From assembly GCF_003028855.1 (NCBI RefSeq), contig NZ_CP028324.1, forward strand, positions 868,001 to 932,000: a stretch of DNA of 64,000 nt. The letters are read 5' to 3'. This DNA is from Pseudoduganella armeniaca (GTDB lineage Bacteria; Pseudomonadota; Gammaproteobacteria; Burkholderiales; Burkholderiaceae_D). How positions within the stretch are numbered: the stretch's first letter is position 1; the number at the start of each line of letters is the position of its first letter. The notes beneath the pieces were generated by a model, which worked only from the letters and a program-made list of their open reading frames with translations, was not told where the DNA came from and did not search any database. Below, in pieces: positions 1 to 8,397 of this stretch. A program made the translations under genes and the position numbers.

Positions 1-66
1 TTTGCCAGCTTTCCCTATTCGAAAAGTGGCAAGCGCCCCGTCATACTCATTCCTCAGGAGCCCTCG

Positions 67-1074
67 ATGTTCAAGCGTTCGCTTACCGCAGTGTGCCTTT
101 CCTTGTCCCTGGCCTCGGCCTGGGCCCAGACCGAAGTTCCGGCCGCCGTCGCGCCCGAGGCGCAGGTCGAGCCCGAGAAAATCCTGGTCGTGGGCCAGCG
201 CCCCGGCCCGGGCCTGTGGAAGGTGTCGAAGGGCGATCACGTGCTGTGGGTGTTCGGCACCCATTGGCCGCTGCCGAAGAAGATGGAATGGCGCTCGCAG
301 CAGGTCGAGACCATCATCGGCCAGTCGCAGGAGCTGTTGAAGGAACCCGGCGCCAACCTGGACTTCGGCATCGTCCGCTCGGTGCTGCTGATGCCGTTCA
401 TGATCGGCATCGACAAGAATCCGGACGGTGCCGTCCTGCGCGACAAGGTGCCGGCCGACGTGCACGAGCGCTGGCTGGCGCTGCGCAAGAAGTACCTGAA
501 GGATGACGAGGACTACGAACGCCTGCGTCCCGTGTTCGCGGCCGGAGAGCTGTTCGACGAAGCGATGAAGCAGAACGGCATGACCAATGGTGGCGAGGTG
601 CGCAAGCGGATTATCAAACTGGCCGAGAAGAACAAGCTGAAGATCACGTCCACGGCCATCGACCTGGCGGTGGACAGCCCGGTCAAGGGCATCCGTGAAT
701 TCAAGAAGGCGCCGATGGACGACGTGGCCTGCTTCACGGCCACGATCACGCGCCTGGAAACGGACCTGGACGGTATCCGCAACCGCGCCAACGCCTGGGC
801 CAGGGGCGATATCGACGTGATCCGCAAGCTCGACTACCGCGAGCACGAAAACACCTGCACCGCCGCCTTCGAAAGCAACGCCGTGCTGAACGAAAAGGCG
901 GGTCTCGGCACGATGCCGCAACGCCTGCGTGCCGGCTGGATGGCGGCGGCGGAAAAGGCGCTGGCCAACAACCAGTCCACGTTCGCGCTGCTGCCGCTGC
1001 ATAACCTGCTGGGCCAGAAGAGTTACCTAGCCGATCTGCAGGCGAAGGGTTATACGGTGGAGCAGCCGGAGTAA
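67..1074 (+). CDS. TraB/GumN family protein, secreted
   Basis: 335-residue protein with an N-terminal signal peptide (residues 1-21, ending AWAQ). A TraB/GumN-type core follows: LWVFGTHWPLP near residue 60 and a C-terminal LLPLHNLLG...LQAKGYTVEQP block, the hallmark ends of this family. Family members are related to TIKI metalloproteases but their bacterial role is largely unknown. The start is supported by AGGAG about 7 bases upstream. It seems to stand alone, converging on the receptor gene behind it. A second, distant TraB/GumN-like gene lies at 25749. The family call is fairly secure; the function is not. Confidence 0.8.
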   Translation: MFKRSLTAVCLSLSLASAWAQTEVPAAVAPEAQVEPEKILVVGQRPGPGLWKVSKGDHVLWVFGTHWPLPKKMEWRSQQVETIIGQSQELLKEPGANLDFGIVRSVLLMPFMIGIDKNPDGAVLRDKVPADVHERWLALRKKYLKDDEDYERLRPVFAAGELFDEAMKQNGMTNGGEVRKRIIKLAEKNKLKITSTAIDLAVDSPVKGIREFKKAPMDDVACFTATITRLETDLDGIRNRANAWARGDIDVIRKLDYREHENTCTAAFESNAVLNEKAGLGTMPQRLRAGWMAAAEKALANNQSTFALLPLHNLLGQKSYLADLQAKGYTVEQPE

Positions 1075-1099
1075 CACCGGCGGCTGCCCCGAGCCGGCG

Positions 1100-3832
1100 T
1101 CAGAACTTGTAGTTCAGGCCAAACAGGAAGGTGCGGCCATATTTGGCGTATTCCAGCTGCCGGTCCTTGCGGTTGGCATAGGTCTCATAGGCTGCATCGT
1201 TCAGGTTGTTCACCTGCAGCAGCAGGCCCAGGCCCTTGTACGGTCCCTGCTCGAACGTATAACCGACCTGGAAATCCACCGACGTGTTACCCACCACGTA
1301 GCGCAGCTGGCGGTCGCCGGCGAAGTTGCCGATCTCGCCCACGTAATCCGAACGGTCACGCGCGCTGACGCGGGTCGAGAAGCCGGCTTTTTCGTAGTAG
1401 AGCGTCAGGTTCGACACGTTGCGCGACAGGCCGGGCAGCTCGATCTTGCCGATCGCCGAATTGATCTCCTTGATGTCGATGCCGCTCTTCGTGTACGAGG
1501 TGCTGGCGATGACGCCGAAGCCGTCCAGGGCCGGCGTGAGCAGGTCCAGCGGGACCGACACCGTCAGCTCGGCGCCCTTGATCATGCCGCCGTCGCCGTT
1601 GTACGAGGTGGTGTACTGGCCGAAGTTGGAAATCGCGTTGGTGCCGGCCGTGTACTGCGAGAAGTCGCGCGTTTCCGAGAACGTGTAGATGTAGGTGTCG
1701 AGCTTCTTGTAGAAGCCGGCCAGCGCCACGTAGCCCTTCTTGTCGAAGTACTTTTCGTACGACAGGTCGATGGCCTTGGCGCGCCACGGATCGAGCTGGG
1801 TGTTGCCGCCGCTGCCGCTGGGCAGGCGCGTGCCCGATTCGACCGTGAAGTTGAAGCCGGCATTGAGCTGGTCCACGCGCGGCCGCGCCATCTGCTTGGC
1901 GACCGAGAAGCGCACGGTCTGGCCCTGGCCCAGGCCGAGGGCCAGGTTCACGCTGGGCAGCACGTCCGTGTAGGTCTTGCCGTTTTCGATCGGGTGCGCC
2001 ACGCCGGCGGCATCCGCATACAGCGATGCCGACGACTGGTCGGTGCGGATGACCTGGGCGCCGATATTGCCGCGCAATGAGTAGCCGCCGATGTCGCCGT
2101 CCAGGTTCGCGCGCACGAAGGTGGTGCTGATCTTTTCCGTCACGTCCCAGGCGCGGCTGATGGTGCCGGCGTTGTTTTCCAGGCTGTAGCTGATCGGATC
2201 GAAGTAGCGGTCGATCACGGCCGGCACGTTCCACGACGGCACGGTGCCGGCACCGGCAAAGCCCAGGTCCACCGGCGTGTACAGGAACTCGCTGCCGATC
2301 GTCGGCGTGCCGCTGGCGAACAGCAGGCCGGAAGGCTGGCGCTTGGTCTTGGTGCGGTCGCTGTAGTTGACGCCCACGTCGAAGCCGGACACGTAGGCGT
2401 CCAGCGCGGCCGGTGGCGGCAACGTGGCCGCCACCTTCAGGCTGGCCAGCCGGTCCTTCAGGTGCGGCGCGTAGGTCTTGCCGTAGCCGTAGATCGAGTT
2501 CCCGGTGTGCAGGATGGCCGGATTGCTGTAATCGAGCTGGCCTGACAATGTGGCGAAGCGGCCCGTCTGCCAGCCGACCGTCATCAACGGATCGTTGAAT
2601 GCGCCGCCGTTCGCCGTCTGCAGTTGCAGGTTGTTCTCCAGGTAGGTTTCGTCGCGCTTGGCCTGCGAGTAGTTGGCGTCGACCAGCAACGACCAGTCAG
2701 CGAACTTGAAGCGGTTGCTCCAGCCGGCGGTCCGGATGCTGTCCTCGCGGTGGTTGTACTGGCCGCGCACCAGCGGGTAGGCGCCGGTCGCGGTGCCGCC
2801 GACCAGCGTGTTGTCGACGATGGTCGTCGTCACGTAATTGAAGCCGGCCGGATTGTTGGTGCCGTTGAAGCCGCCGAGGTTGACCTCGAACTGGTTGTTG
2901 GTGTCGACCTGCTTGAAATTGGACGCGAACACGTCGAGGGTGCTGGTCCACTGCCGGCTGGGCCGGTACTCCAGCACGCCGATCACACCGGTGCGGGTCA
3001 GCCGGCCGCTCTTGGCCAGCGCCTTGACGCCAGCGGTCACGTAGGTGCCGGCCGGCACGCCGGAAATGCGGGTCTGGTCGAACGGCTCGTAGGTGCCGGT
3101 CTCGTGGTCCAGGATCGGCGACTCCATGTGCGCCACGCCCAGTGCGAAGCCCACCGTGCGATTCGCGAACTGGTCGATGTAGCTGGCGCTGACGCGGTGG
3201 CCCCTGTCCTTGACGTTGGCGATCTTGCCGAGCGAATTCTTCTCGCCGCGCACATTGAACGAGATGGTGCGGCCCGGGAAGGCCAGCGGGCGCACCGTCT
3301 GCATGTCGATGGTGCCGGACAGGCCCTGGCCGACGATGCCGGCATCGGGCGTCTTGTACACCGTGACGGCGCTCAGCAGCTCGGACGGGTACTGGTCGAA
3401 CTCGACGCTGCGGTTGTCGCCCGTGCTGACCTGCTCGCGGCCGTTGAGCAGGGTCGTGGCGAAGTCCGGCGACAGGCCGCGGATGCTGACCACCTGGGCT
3501 CGGCCCGCCACGCGCTGTGCGGCCAGGCCGGGCAGGCGGGCGATGGACTCGGCGATGCTGACGTCGGGCAGCTTGCCGATGTCTTCCGCCGAGATCGATT
3601 CGACGATTGAGGTGGCCTCCCTTTTCACCGAGATCGCATCCTCGATGCCGCGGCGGATGCCCGACACGGTGACCTTGGTCATCGTGCCCTCGGCAGGCTG
3701 GGCTGCCGCGACAGCGGCTTCCTGCGCTGTGGCAGCGCCTGAAGATAGCGCTAGCAGCAAGGTGCAGGCAATGGTGATCGGGTGCAGACGGAGGGTGGGG
3801 CGAGAATCGGCGTGGCAAGGACTACGGTGCAT
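1100..3832 (-). CDS. TonB-dependent receptor, carbohydrate-type
   Basis: Outer-membrane TonB-dependent receptor of 910 residues. A signal peptide is followed by the plug domain (GKLPDVSIAESIARLPG, VVSIRGLSPDF, LLNGREQVS) and a long beta-barrel ending in the aromatic terminus LFGLNYKF. The plug wording is typical of the Xanthomonas/Caulobacter-type receptors often tied to saccharide uptake. I chose the ATG at 3832 (MHRSPCHADSR) because TTGGAG lies just upstream and the signal peptide follows; the longer in-frame start at 3940 has no support. No saccharide genes lie beside it, so the substrate is unknown. Confidence 0.88.
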   Translation of the reverse strand: MHRSPCHADSRPTLRLHPITIACTLLLALSSGAATAQEAAVAAAQPAEGTMTKVTVSGIRRGIEDAISVKREATSIVESISAEDIGKLPDVSIAESIARLPGLAAQRVAGRAQVVSIRGLSPDFATTLLNGREQVSTGDNRSVEFDQYPSELLSAVTVYKTPDAGIVGQGLSGTIDMQTVRPLAFPGRTISFNVRGEKNSLGKIANVKDRGHRVSASYIDQFANRTVGFALGVAHMESPILDHETGTYEPFDQTRISGVPAGTYVTAGVKALAKSGRLTRTGVIGVLEYRPSRQWTSTLDVFASNFKQVDTNNQFEVNLGGFNGTNNPAGFNYVTTTIVDNTLVGGTATGAYPLVRGQYNHREDSIRTAGWSNRFKFADWSLLVDANYSQAKRDETYLENNLQLQTANGGAFNDPLMTVGWQTGRFATLSGQLDYSNPAILHTGNSIYGYGKTYAPHLKDRLASLKVAATLPPPAALDAYVSGFDVGVNYSDRTKTKRQPSGLLFASGTPTIGSEFLYTPVDLGFAGAGTVPSWNVPAVIDRYFDPISYSLENNAGTISRAWDVTEKISTTFVRANLDGDIGGYSLRGNIGAQVIRTDQSSASLYADAAGVAHPIENGKTYTDVLPSVNLALGLGQGQTVRFSVAKQMARPRVDQLNAGFNFTVESGTRLPSGSGGNTQLDPWRAKAIDLSYEKYFDKKGYVALAGFYKKLDTYIYTFSETRDFSQYTAGTNAISNFGQYTTSYNGDGGMIKGAELTVSVPLDLLTPALDGFGVIASTSYTKSGIDIKEINSAIGKIELPGLSRNVSNLTLYYEKAGFSTRVSARDRSDYVGEIGNFAGDRQLRYVVGNTSVDFQVGYTFEQGPYKGLGLLLQVNNLNDAAYETYANRKDRQLEYAKYGRTFLFGLNYKF

Positions 3833-4110
3833 TGACGTCTCCAAGGCTGTGATGGGTGGGCGCTCTGCGGCGCGTGCACAGCAATCTTGTATTAAAACTA
3901 GAATTTTAGTCAACGGAATCGTAGTCAAACTACATATCATTGTCGTATGTATGCCTAAGGCTGCGCAGTAGGCTACCTAAATTCCTCCAGAGATTGTCGA
4001 ATTGGCTCGAGCGGCTGTATTTAAACTACATGCCGCCTTGCTATTTTTGATTCCGATGGGAAACTTGCGCTCGTGTTCGCGTTACAACTTGAATATGGCC
4101 TCATGGAATG
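3833..4110. promoter_or_regulatory. Upstream region of the receptor gene, with direct repeats TAGTCAA
   Basis: This A+T-richer stretch lies between the receptor start and the tRNA promoter and shows no gene. It holds two direct copies of TAGTCAA at 3907-3913 and 3922-3928, 15 bases apart on the plus strand. On the minus strand these give TTGACTA, so one copy could also act as a -35 element for the receptor gene, with a weak TACAAG -10 candidate 16 bases on. A regulator site is possible but is inference only. Confidence 0.35.
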
Positions 4111-4140
4111 TTGTCAACAACCGCCAAAGCCGCGTAGAAT
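4111..4140 (+). promoter_or_regulatory. Sigma-70 promoter of tRNA-Gly
   Basis: TTGTCA (4111-4116) and TAGAAT (4135-4140) are separated by 18 bases and end 9 bases before the mature tRNA. This fits a strong housekeeping promoter for a stable RNA gene. Confidence 0.65.
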
Positions 4141-4149
4141 GCGCCGTAT

Positions 4150-4223
4150 GCGGGTGTAGCTCAATGGTAGAGCAGGAGCTTCCCAAGCTTAAGACGAGGG
4201 TTCGATCCCCTTCACCCGCTCCA
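4150..4223 (+). tRNA. tRNA-Gly (anticodon CCC)
   Basis: A 74-base cloverleaf. The acceptor stem is GCGGGTG paired with CACCCGC, then discriminator T and an encoded CCA. The D arm contains AGCTCAATGGTAGAGC, the anticodon loop is TTCCCAA (anticodon CCC, reads GGG), and the T arm contains GGGTTCGATCCCC. Its 3' 32 bases recur exactly at 5528-5559 (see the repeat). Apparent protein frames antisense to it are the well-known spurious frames over tRNA genes. Confidence 0.97.
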
Positions 4224-4519
4224 TCAGCAAAGCGCCGCATCGATGGTCTCTCGGCACTCTCCAAATCCACGCTTGGTCCACAAAGGTAGACGGTAACGCA
4301 GTAGGCGTCGACGTTTGCAGCCCCGTACTCGATCGCAGCAAATCTCTTGGTTCGCCAATTCGCAGCGATAGCACCTGATCAACGTGGGCGGCCCACTCCA
4401 TTTACATCGGTGCAGGCGTTAAACGCTGAGCCATATCTTCCCAATAGAAAATAAAAGCCGGCGCTTCCATGGTGCGCGTGGCAGCCCATGCAGCCGCATC
4501 GGAATTATTTTCCTTGGCG
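4224..4519. other. Non-coding stretch downstream of tRNA-Gly
   Basis: No credible reading frame, RNA gene or clear terminator is seen here. The base composition is less G+C-rich than in the neighbouring genes. The stretch lies between the intact tRNA and the PEP-CTERM promoter, inside the interval bounded by the tRNA and its duplicated 3' fragment. Confidence 0.5.
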
Positions 4520-4549
4520 TTGCGGCTGCGCGTGCTTAATGTCTATAAT
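4520..4549 (+). promoter_or_regulatory. Promoter of the PEP-CTERM gene
   Basis: TTGCGG (4520-4525) and a perfect TATAAT (4544-4549) with an 18-base spacer lie about 53 bases before the ATG at 4602. This is one of the best sigma-70 matches in the window. Confidence 0.65.
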
Positions 4550-4595
4550 CCCCTGTAGTTATTAATATGTTACTTTCATAATCAACCAGCAGGGG
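4550..4595 (+). promoter_or_regulatory. Leader stem-loop that could mask the ribosome-binding site
   Basis: CCCCTG (4550-4555), at the expected transcript start, is complementary to CAGGGG (4590-4595), which contains the AGGGGA Shine-Dalgarno of the gene at 4602. Pairing across an A+T-rich loop of 34 bases would hide the ribosome-binding site. A regulatory role is inference from complementarity only. Confidence 0.35.
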
Positions 4596-4601
4596 ATTTT
4601 A

Positions 4602-5198
4602 ATGATGAAGAAACTTTTGTGCGCAGTGGCATTGTGCACAGTGGCGACCGCCGCATCTGCACAAACAGACCGGGAATACCGGAACTTCCGATATACAGGA
4701 TTCTTCAACGCGCTCACCCAGAAGTTTGAAGCGAGCACGGAACTGGGCGGATCCTTCCAGGGGACGGACTACGATGCGAACGGGATACTTGAGCGCTTCG
4801 AACTCGAGTATTTCTGGTGGCGCGATGACCGTTTCGAGTACTATGACATCGACTACTGGTATTGTGGCAGCGTAGTCGGCTGCATTCTGAACCAGTTCAG
4901 TTATGATCTGCGTAGCGGCGAATTAAAGTTTGATGCCGCGACCAGTGTGAGCGACGAGGTGTCCAGCTACTCGTATCAAACAGTTTCGGGAGAATACTTC
5001 CAGCGCGATCACGGCTACAGCAGGAAGCTGCTGTGGACGCCCGAGACCCGCTTCGAGATTTCGTCGTCGCCGTTGCCACCGTCAATTCCGATCATTCCTC
5101 CGGTCACCCCGCCAGTCCCCGAACCGACGACGGCATGGATGCTCGGTGCCGGTCTGGTGGCGGTCGGTTTCGCTGCCCGCCGGCGTCGCCAGGATTAA
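4602..5198 (+). CDS. PEP-CTERM sorting-signal protein
   Basis: 198-residue exported protein: signal peptide (MMKKLLCAVALC... to ASAQ), a Tyr/Asp/Phe-rich central region without a recognised domain, then a proline-rich linker, the sorting motif VPEPTT, a hydrophobic helix and a terminal RRRR basic tail. This tripartite end is recognised by exosortase/PEP-CTERM systems, which sort proteins to the surface, often with exopolysaccharide. No exosortase is in the window. It has its own promoter and terminator, and sits alone between a tRNA-Gly and a tRNA-Gly fragment, so transfer into the tRNA locus is possible. Confidence 0.85.
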   Translation: MMKKLLCAVALCTVATAASAQTDREYRNFRYTGFFNALTQKFEASTELGGSFQGTDYDANGILERFELEYFWWRDDRFEYYDIDYWYCGSVVGCILNQFSYDLRSGELKFDAATSVSDEVSSYSYQTVSGEYFQRDHGYSRKLLWTPETRFEISSSPLPPSIPIIPPVTPPVPEPTTAWMLGAGLVAVGFAARRRRQD

Positions 5199-5240
5199 TC
5201 CCGCTGCTCGCGTGGTGCATTAAGGCTAGCCGTCGGCTGC

Positions 5241-5275
5241 AATGCCGTTCAGTGAGGACTGAACGGCATTTTTAT
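5241..5275 (+). terminator. Rho-independent terminator of the PEP-CTERM gene
   Basis: Perfect 13-bp stem (AATGCCGTTCAGT paired with ACTGAACGGCATT), loop GAGG, followed by a T-rich run. It lies 43 bases after the stop codon. Confidence 0.88.
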
Positions 5276-5511
5276 TTGGCGCGTGGAGCCCATCAGTGGC
5301 AATATGGTCTCCTGGATTATTCCCCGACGACATTCATATCGCGGCACTGTCCAGATGCCCGTTGCGCGCCGGCCGGGCTTCGGTCGCAGCAAGATGATGC
5401 CAACCGGGGCGCCTTGCTTCGCGCTGTAAAGGTGAGTATTATGCGACGCACAATGCGTGGTTGAAGCAGGGTGATTTGCGCGAACGGCCAGCGATGGCAG
5501 GCTTCCTCTGG

Positions 5512-5559
5512 CAGCTTTCCAAGCTCGAGACGAGGGTTCGATCCCCTTCACCCGCTCCA
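5512..5559 (+). repeat. Duplicated 3' part of a tRNA-Gly gene (att-like or decayed tRNA)
   Basis: 48 bases matching the anticodon arm, T arm and acceptor 3' end of tRNA-Gly including CCA. The last 32 bases (5528-5559) are identical to 4192-4223. The anticodon loop here reads TTTCCAA (TCC), so the source may be a tRNA-Gly(TCC) rather than the CCC gene upstream. No proper 5' half is present, so it is not a functional tRNA. Either it is the far attachment site of a small island, or the remains of a second tRNA gene. No integrase is nearby. Confidence 0.75.
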
Positions 5560-5627
5560 GGTTTCAGGTACCGTATCCCACGCCCCGCGGTTGGCGTGGC
5601 AGCCCTAACGATCGTCGACAGCACCGC

Positions 5628-5960
5628 ATGTCCTCACGCATCATCGTCCAATTGCTGCTTTCGCTGCTGTTGCTGGTTTCCCAGCAGCTGGCGCTGTCGC
5701 ACGTGTACACCCACGTGCCGGCGCCTGGTGGCGTCGCGGTGCTGGGCGACAGCGGCGACGAGGGCAAGCGCCCGATCGCGTCGGACCACCTGTGCGGCCT
5801 GTGCGTTTCCGGCGACCAGCTGGCGCATGCGCTCGGCGTGCCTTCATACAGCTTCAAGGCTGTCGCGCCCGAATACCTCCCGCTGGCCGCGGCCGATACG
5901 CCGGCCGCCTGCCTGCGTACCGTCTGCGTCTTCCACTCGCGCGCGCCACCCCAGGCCTGA
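5628..5960 (+). CDS. Small DUF2946-like secreted protein
   Basis: 110 residues: a hydrophobic N-terminal segment (LLLSLLLLVSQQLALS), then a His-containing stretch and HLCGLC at about residues 55-60, then a poorly conserved C-terminal part ending with CVFH. This layout resembles DUF2946-type proteins that often precede TonB-dependent metal receptors. It lies 85 bases upstream of the ZnuD-like receptor on the same strand, so the two are probably co-transcribed and linked to metal uptake. The role is inferred from context; the family match is moderate. Confidence 0.6.
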   Translation: MSSRIIVQLLLSLLLLVSQQLALSHVYTHVPAPGGVAVLGDSGDEGKRPIASDHLCGLCVSGDQLAHALGVPSYSFKAVAPEYLPLAAADTPAACLRTVCVFHSRAPPQA

Positions 5961-5985
5961 CCCGCTGAAGTTCCGAACTTTTTAT

Positions 5986-6010
5986 CCGCCGCGCGAGCAA
6001 CGTGCGGCGG
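5986..6010 (+). promoter_or_regulatory. Intercistronic stem-loop
   Basis: CCGCCGC (5986-5992) pairs with GCGGCGG (6004-6010) around an 11-base loop, between the small secreted protein and the receptor. There is no T run, so it is more likely an mRNA-stabilising or processing element than a terminator. Confidence 0.4.
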
Positions 6011-6045
6011 AAGCTCGTCATTACAATTTGCCTGAGGTTTTACCC

Positions 6046-8034
6046 ATGAATATGCAACGCACGCTGCTCGCCAGCGCGATCCTGGCCGCCCTGTCTACTT
6101 CCGCTTTCGCCGACGAACCTGCCGACCAGGTGGTGCCGAAAGTCGTCGTTACCGCCAATCCTTTCCGCAGCGCCGAAGGGGACCAGATCCTGACGCCCGC
6201 CAAGGTGCTGCAGGGCGACGAACTGCGCGACAAGGCCGGCAGCTCGCTGGGCGAGACGCTGTCGCAGGAACTGGGCGTGTCCGCCTCGGCGTTCGGCGCC
6301 GGCGCCTCGCGCCCCATCATCCGCGGCATGGAAGGCCCGCGCGTAAAAATGCTGGAGAACGGCATGTCGGTCTCCGACGTGTCCGGCCTGTCGAACGACC
6401 ACGCCGTCGCGGCCGAAGGCGCCGTGGCGCACCAGATCGAGATCCTGCGCGGCCCGGCCGCGCTGCTGTACGGTTCCGGCGCCATCGGTGGCCTGGTCAA
6501 CGTCGTCAACGAACGCATCCCGACCGCGCTGGAAGCCAAGCCGACGGGTCAGGCCGAGGCACGCTACAGCACCGTCGACAAGGGCCGCAACGCCTCAGGC
6601 ACCGTCGATGCGGCCTTCGGCAAGGTGGCCGTGCACGTGGATGGCAACTGGCGCCTGACCGACGACTACAAGATTCCGGACAACCGCGTGCTGAACGATC
6701 CGGACTCCGCCTCCGGCCGCCTGCCGCACTCGGACACGCACGAGCGCAACGCGGGCCTGGGCGCGTCGTTCGTGGACAGCTGGGGCTATGTCGGCGCGTC
6801 CGTGTCGCACTTGTCGAACCTGTACGGCATCCCCAGCGACGAAGGCTCGCGCATCGACCTGGACCAGAAGCGCTACGACGTCGAAGGCCTGGTAAAAGCG
6901 CCGTTCGCCGGCTTCGAGAACTTCAAGTTCAAGGCCGGTCATACGGACTACGAACACGCCGAACTGGGTGACGACGGCGCGCCCGAAGTGCAGTTCAAGA
7001 ATCGCTCGACCGAGACGCGCTGGGAGCTGTCGCACCAGCCACTGGCGGGCTGGCACGGCACCTTCGGCGTCCAGACGGAAAACACGCACTTTTCGGCGCT
7101 GAGCGCGGAAGGCGGTCCGGACACGGTGCCGACCACGCGTTCGACGTCCACCGCCGGCTTCCTCGTCGAGGAAAAGGACCTGGGCGTGGTGCGCCTGTCG
7201 GCCGGCGCGCGGCTGGAGTCCGTCAAGCGCGAACCCGTCACGGGGCTGGCGCGTTCGTTCGACCTGAAGTCCGGCTCCGTCGGGGCGATGTGGCCGTTCA
7301 TGCCGGGCTATGGCGCGGGCCTGACGCTGTCGTATGCCCAGCGTGCCCCGGCCACCGAGGAGCTGTATTCGTTTGGCCCGCACGATGCGACCGTCACGTT
7401 CGACGTCGGCAATGCGAACTTCGACAAGGAGAGCTCGCGCAACGTCGAACTGTCGGTGCAGAAGAGCACGGGCGTGGTGCGCTGGAAGGCCAACGTCTAC
7501 CGCAACAAGGTGAGTGACTTCATCTACGGCAATATCACGGGCAACCTGCTGGACGAGGAAGGCAACCCTGGCGACGAGCTGCGCGAGCGCGTGTTCCAGC
7601 AGGGCGATGCGACGATCCGCGGCGCGGAGGCGGAGCTGACCTATAACGAGACGGGGGCCGGCTGGTCGGGCCGCGTGTTTGCCGACACGTCGCGCGGCAA
7701 GCTCGATGCGGGCGGCAGCCTGCCGCTGCAGCCGGCCGACCGCGTCGGCGCGTCCATTGGCTACCGCATGGATGCGCTGCGCGCCGGCTTGTCGCTGGTG
7801 CACGCGCGTGGCCAGGATCGCCTGGCGTCGTTCGAGACGACCACCACGCCAAGCTACAACCAGCTCAATGCGAACGTGTCGTACACGCAGAAGGTGCGCG
7901 ACTACGACCTGACGTATTTCCTGCTGGCGAAGAACCTGCTGAACGACGACATCCGCGTGTCGACCTCGGTGCTGAAGGACATCTCGCCTCTGCCAGGCCG
8001 CAACTTCGTGTTCGGCGTGCGCGCCAAGTTCTAA
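6046..8034 (+). CDS. TonB-dependent receptor, ZnuD-like (metal uptake)
   Basis: 662-residue outer-membrane receptor: signal peptide ending AFADE, TonB-box-like VVPKVVVTA, plug domain with RPIIRGMEGPRVKMLENG and SDVSGLSNDHAVA, GPAALLYGSGAIGG, and a beta-barrel ending FVFGVRAKF. The plug is close in wording to the Neisseria zinc receptor ZnuD, so zinc (or another divalent metal) is the likely substrate; I found no convincing Zur box. The frame is open upstream to 5461, across the tRNA fragment, but the ATG at 6046 starts the signal peptide. It follows the DUF2946-like gene. Confidence 0.85.
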   Translation: MNMQRTLLASAILAALSTSAFADEPADQVVPKVVVTANPFRSAEGDQILTPAKVLQGDELRDKAGSSLGETLSQELGVSASAFGAGASRPIIRGMEGPRVKMLENGMSVSDVSGLSNDHAVAAEGAVAHQIEILRGPAALLYGSGAIGGLVNVVNERIPTALEAKPTGQAEARYSTVDKGRNASGTVDAAFGKVAVHVDGNWRLTDDYKIPDNRVLNDPDSASGRLPHSDTHERNAGLGASFVDSWGYVGASVSHLSNLYGIPSDEGSRIDLDQKRYDVEGLVKAPFAGFENFKFKAGHTDYEHAELGDDGAPEVQFKNRSTETRWELSHQPLAGWHGTFGVQTENTHFSALSAEGGPDTVPTTRSTSTAGFLVEEKDLGVVRLSAGARLESVKREPVTGLARSFDLKSGSVGAMWPFMPGYGAGLTLSYAQRAPATEELYSFGPHDATVTFDVGNANFDKESSRNVELSVQKSTGVVRWKANVYRNKVSDFIYGNITGNLLDEEGNPGDELRERVFQQGDATIRGAEAELTYNETGAGWSGRVFADTSRGKLDAGGSLPLQPADRVGASIGYRMDALRAGLSLVHARGQDRLASFETTTTPSYNQLNANVSYTQKVRDYDLTYFLLAKNLLNDDIRVSTSVLKDISPLPGRNFVFGVRAKF

Positions 8035-8040
8035 AAAAAT

Positions 8041-8074
8041 GCCCGGAAAATGGGGTCTGTCCCATTTTCTGGGC
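8041..8074. terminator. Palindromic terminator-like element after the ZnuD-like receptor
   Basis: GCCCGGAAAATGGG pairs with CCCATTTTCTGGGC (one G-T pair) around GTCTGT. The element begins 6 bases after the stop codon, and an A run on its left flank makes it a good terminator for leftward transcription as well. It belongs to the family of GTCTGTCCC-type intergenic palindromes repeated through the window. Confidence 0.65.
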
Positions 8075-8159
8075 AAGATGGTGCGATGCTTAACTGACCG
8101 ATAACGAGTGTTGCGCGAAGCTGATGGCAACGACGTGTGTCGTGCAATGGGAGAACATC

Positions 8160-8342
8160 ATGTCTGACAATCTGCAAAACCGCGGCCCGCAGGACCGCAG
8201 CCGCATCAACGTCAACGAACCATGGGAACTGCGTTACTGGACGAAGGAACTGGGCTTGTCGGAAGACGAGCTGCGCGAGGCCGTCAAGGCTGCGGGCACC
8301 AGCGTCAACGCAGTCCGGGAACACGTGGGCAAGCTGCATTGA
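8160..8342 (+). CDS. DUF3606 domain protein
   Basis: 60-residue soluble protein that is almost entirely a DUF3606 domain: a basic N-terminus (RGPQDRSRINV), WELRYWTKELG, then ELREAVKAAGTSVNAVREHV. DUF3606 proteins are small and common in proteobacteria, with unknown function. The ATG at 8160 is favoured over the upstream in-frame codon by GGGAGA 7 bases before it. Confidence 0.8.
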   Translation: MSDNLQNRGPQDRSRINVNEPWELRYWTKELGLSEDELREAVKAAGTSVNAVREHVGKLH

Positions 8343-8397
8343 TTCGTTTGTAAATTGCGTGTGCCCGACGGTCACATTGATAGTATGATTGCATTAT

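Noticed and set aside
4082..4401. Minus-strand reading frames over tRNA-Gly with GEGDRTLV-type peptides, and the similar ones near 5439-5624.
   Set aside because: These are the well-known artefact frames that arise opposite tRNA genes; no start site, composition or homology supports them.
5461..6045. An N-terminal extension of the ZnuD-like receptor to 5461.
   Set aside because: It would run through the tRNA fragment and the separate small secreted protein frame, and the signal peptide begins at the ATG at 6046.
6595..8130. A 511-residue minus-strand frame antisense to the receptor, and many similar long antisense frames elsewhere (for example 8987-11020, 26591-28960, 50288-52936).
   Set aside because: Long stop-free antisense frames are expected in G+C-rich genes; their products are low-complexity and unlike known proteins, while the sense frames are clear families.
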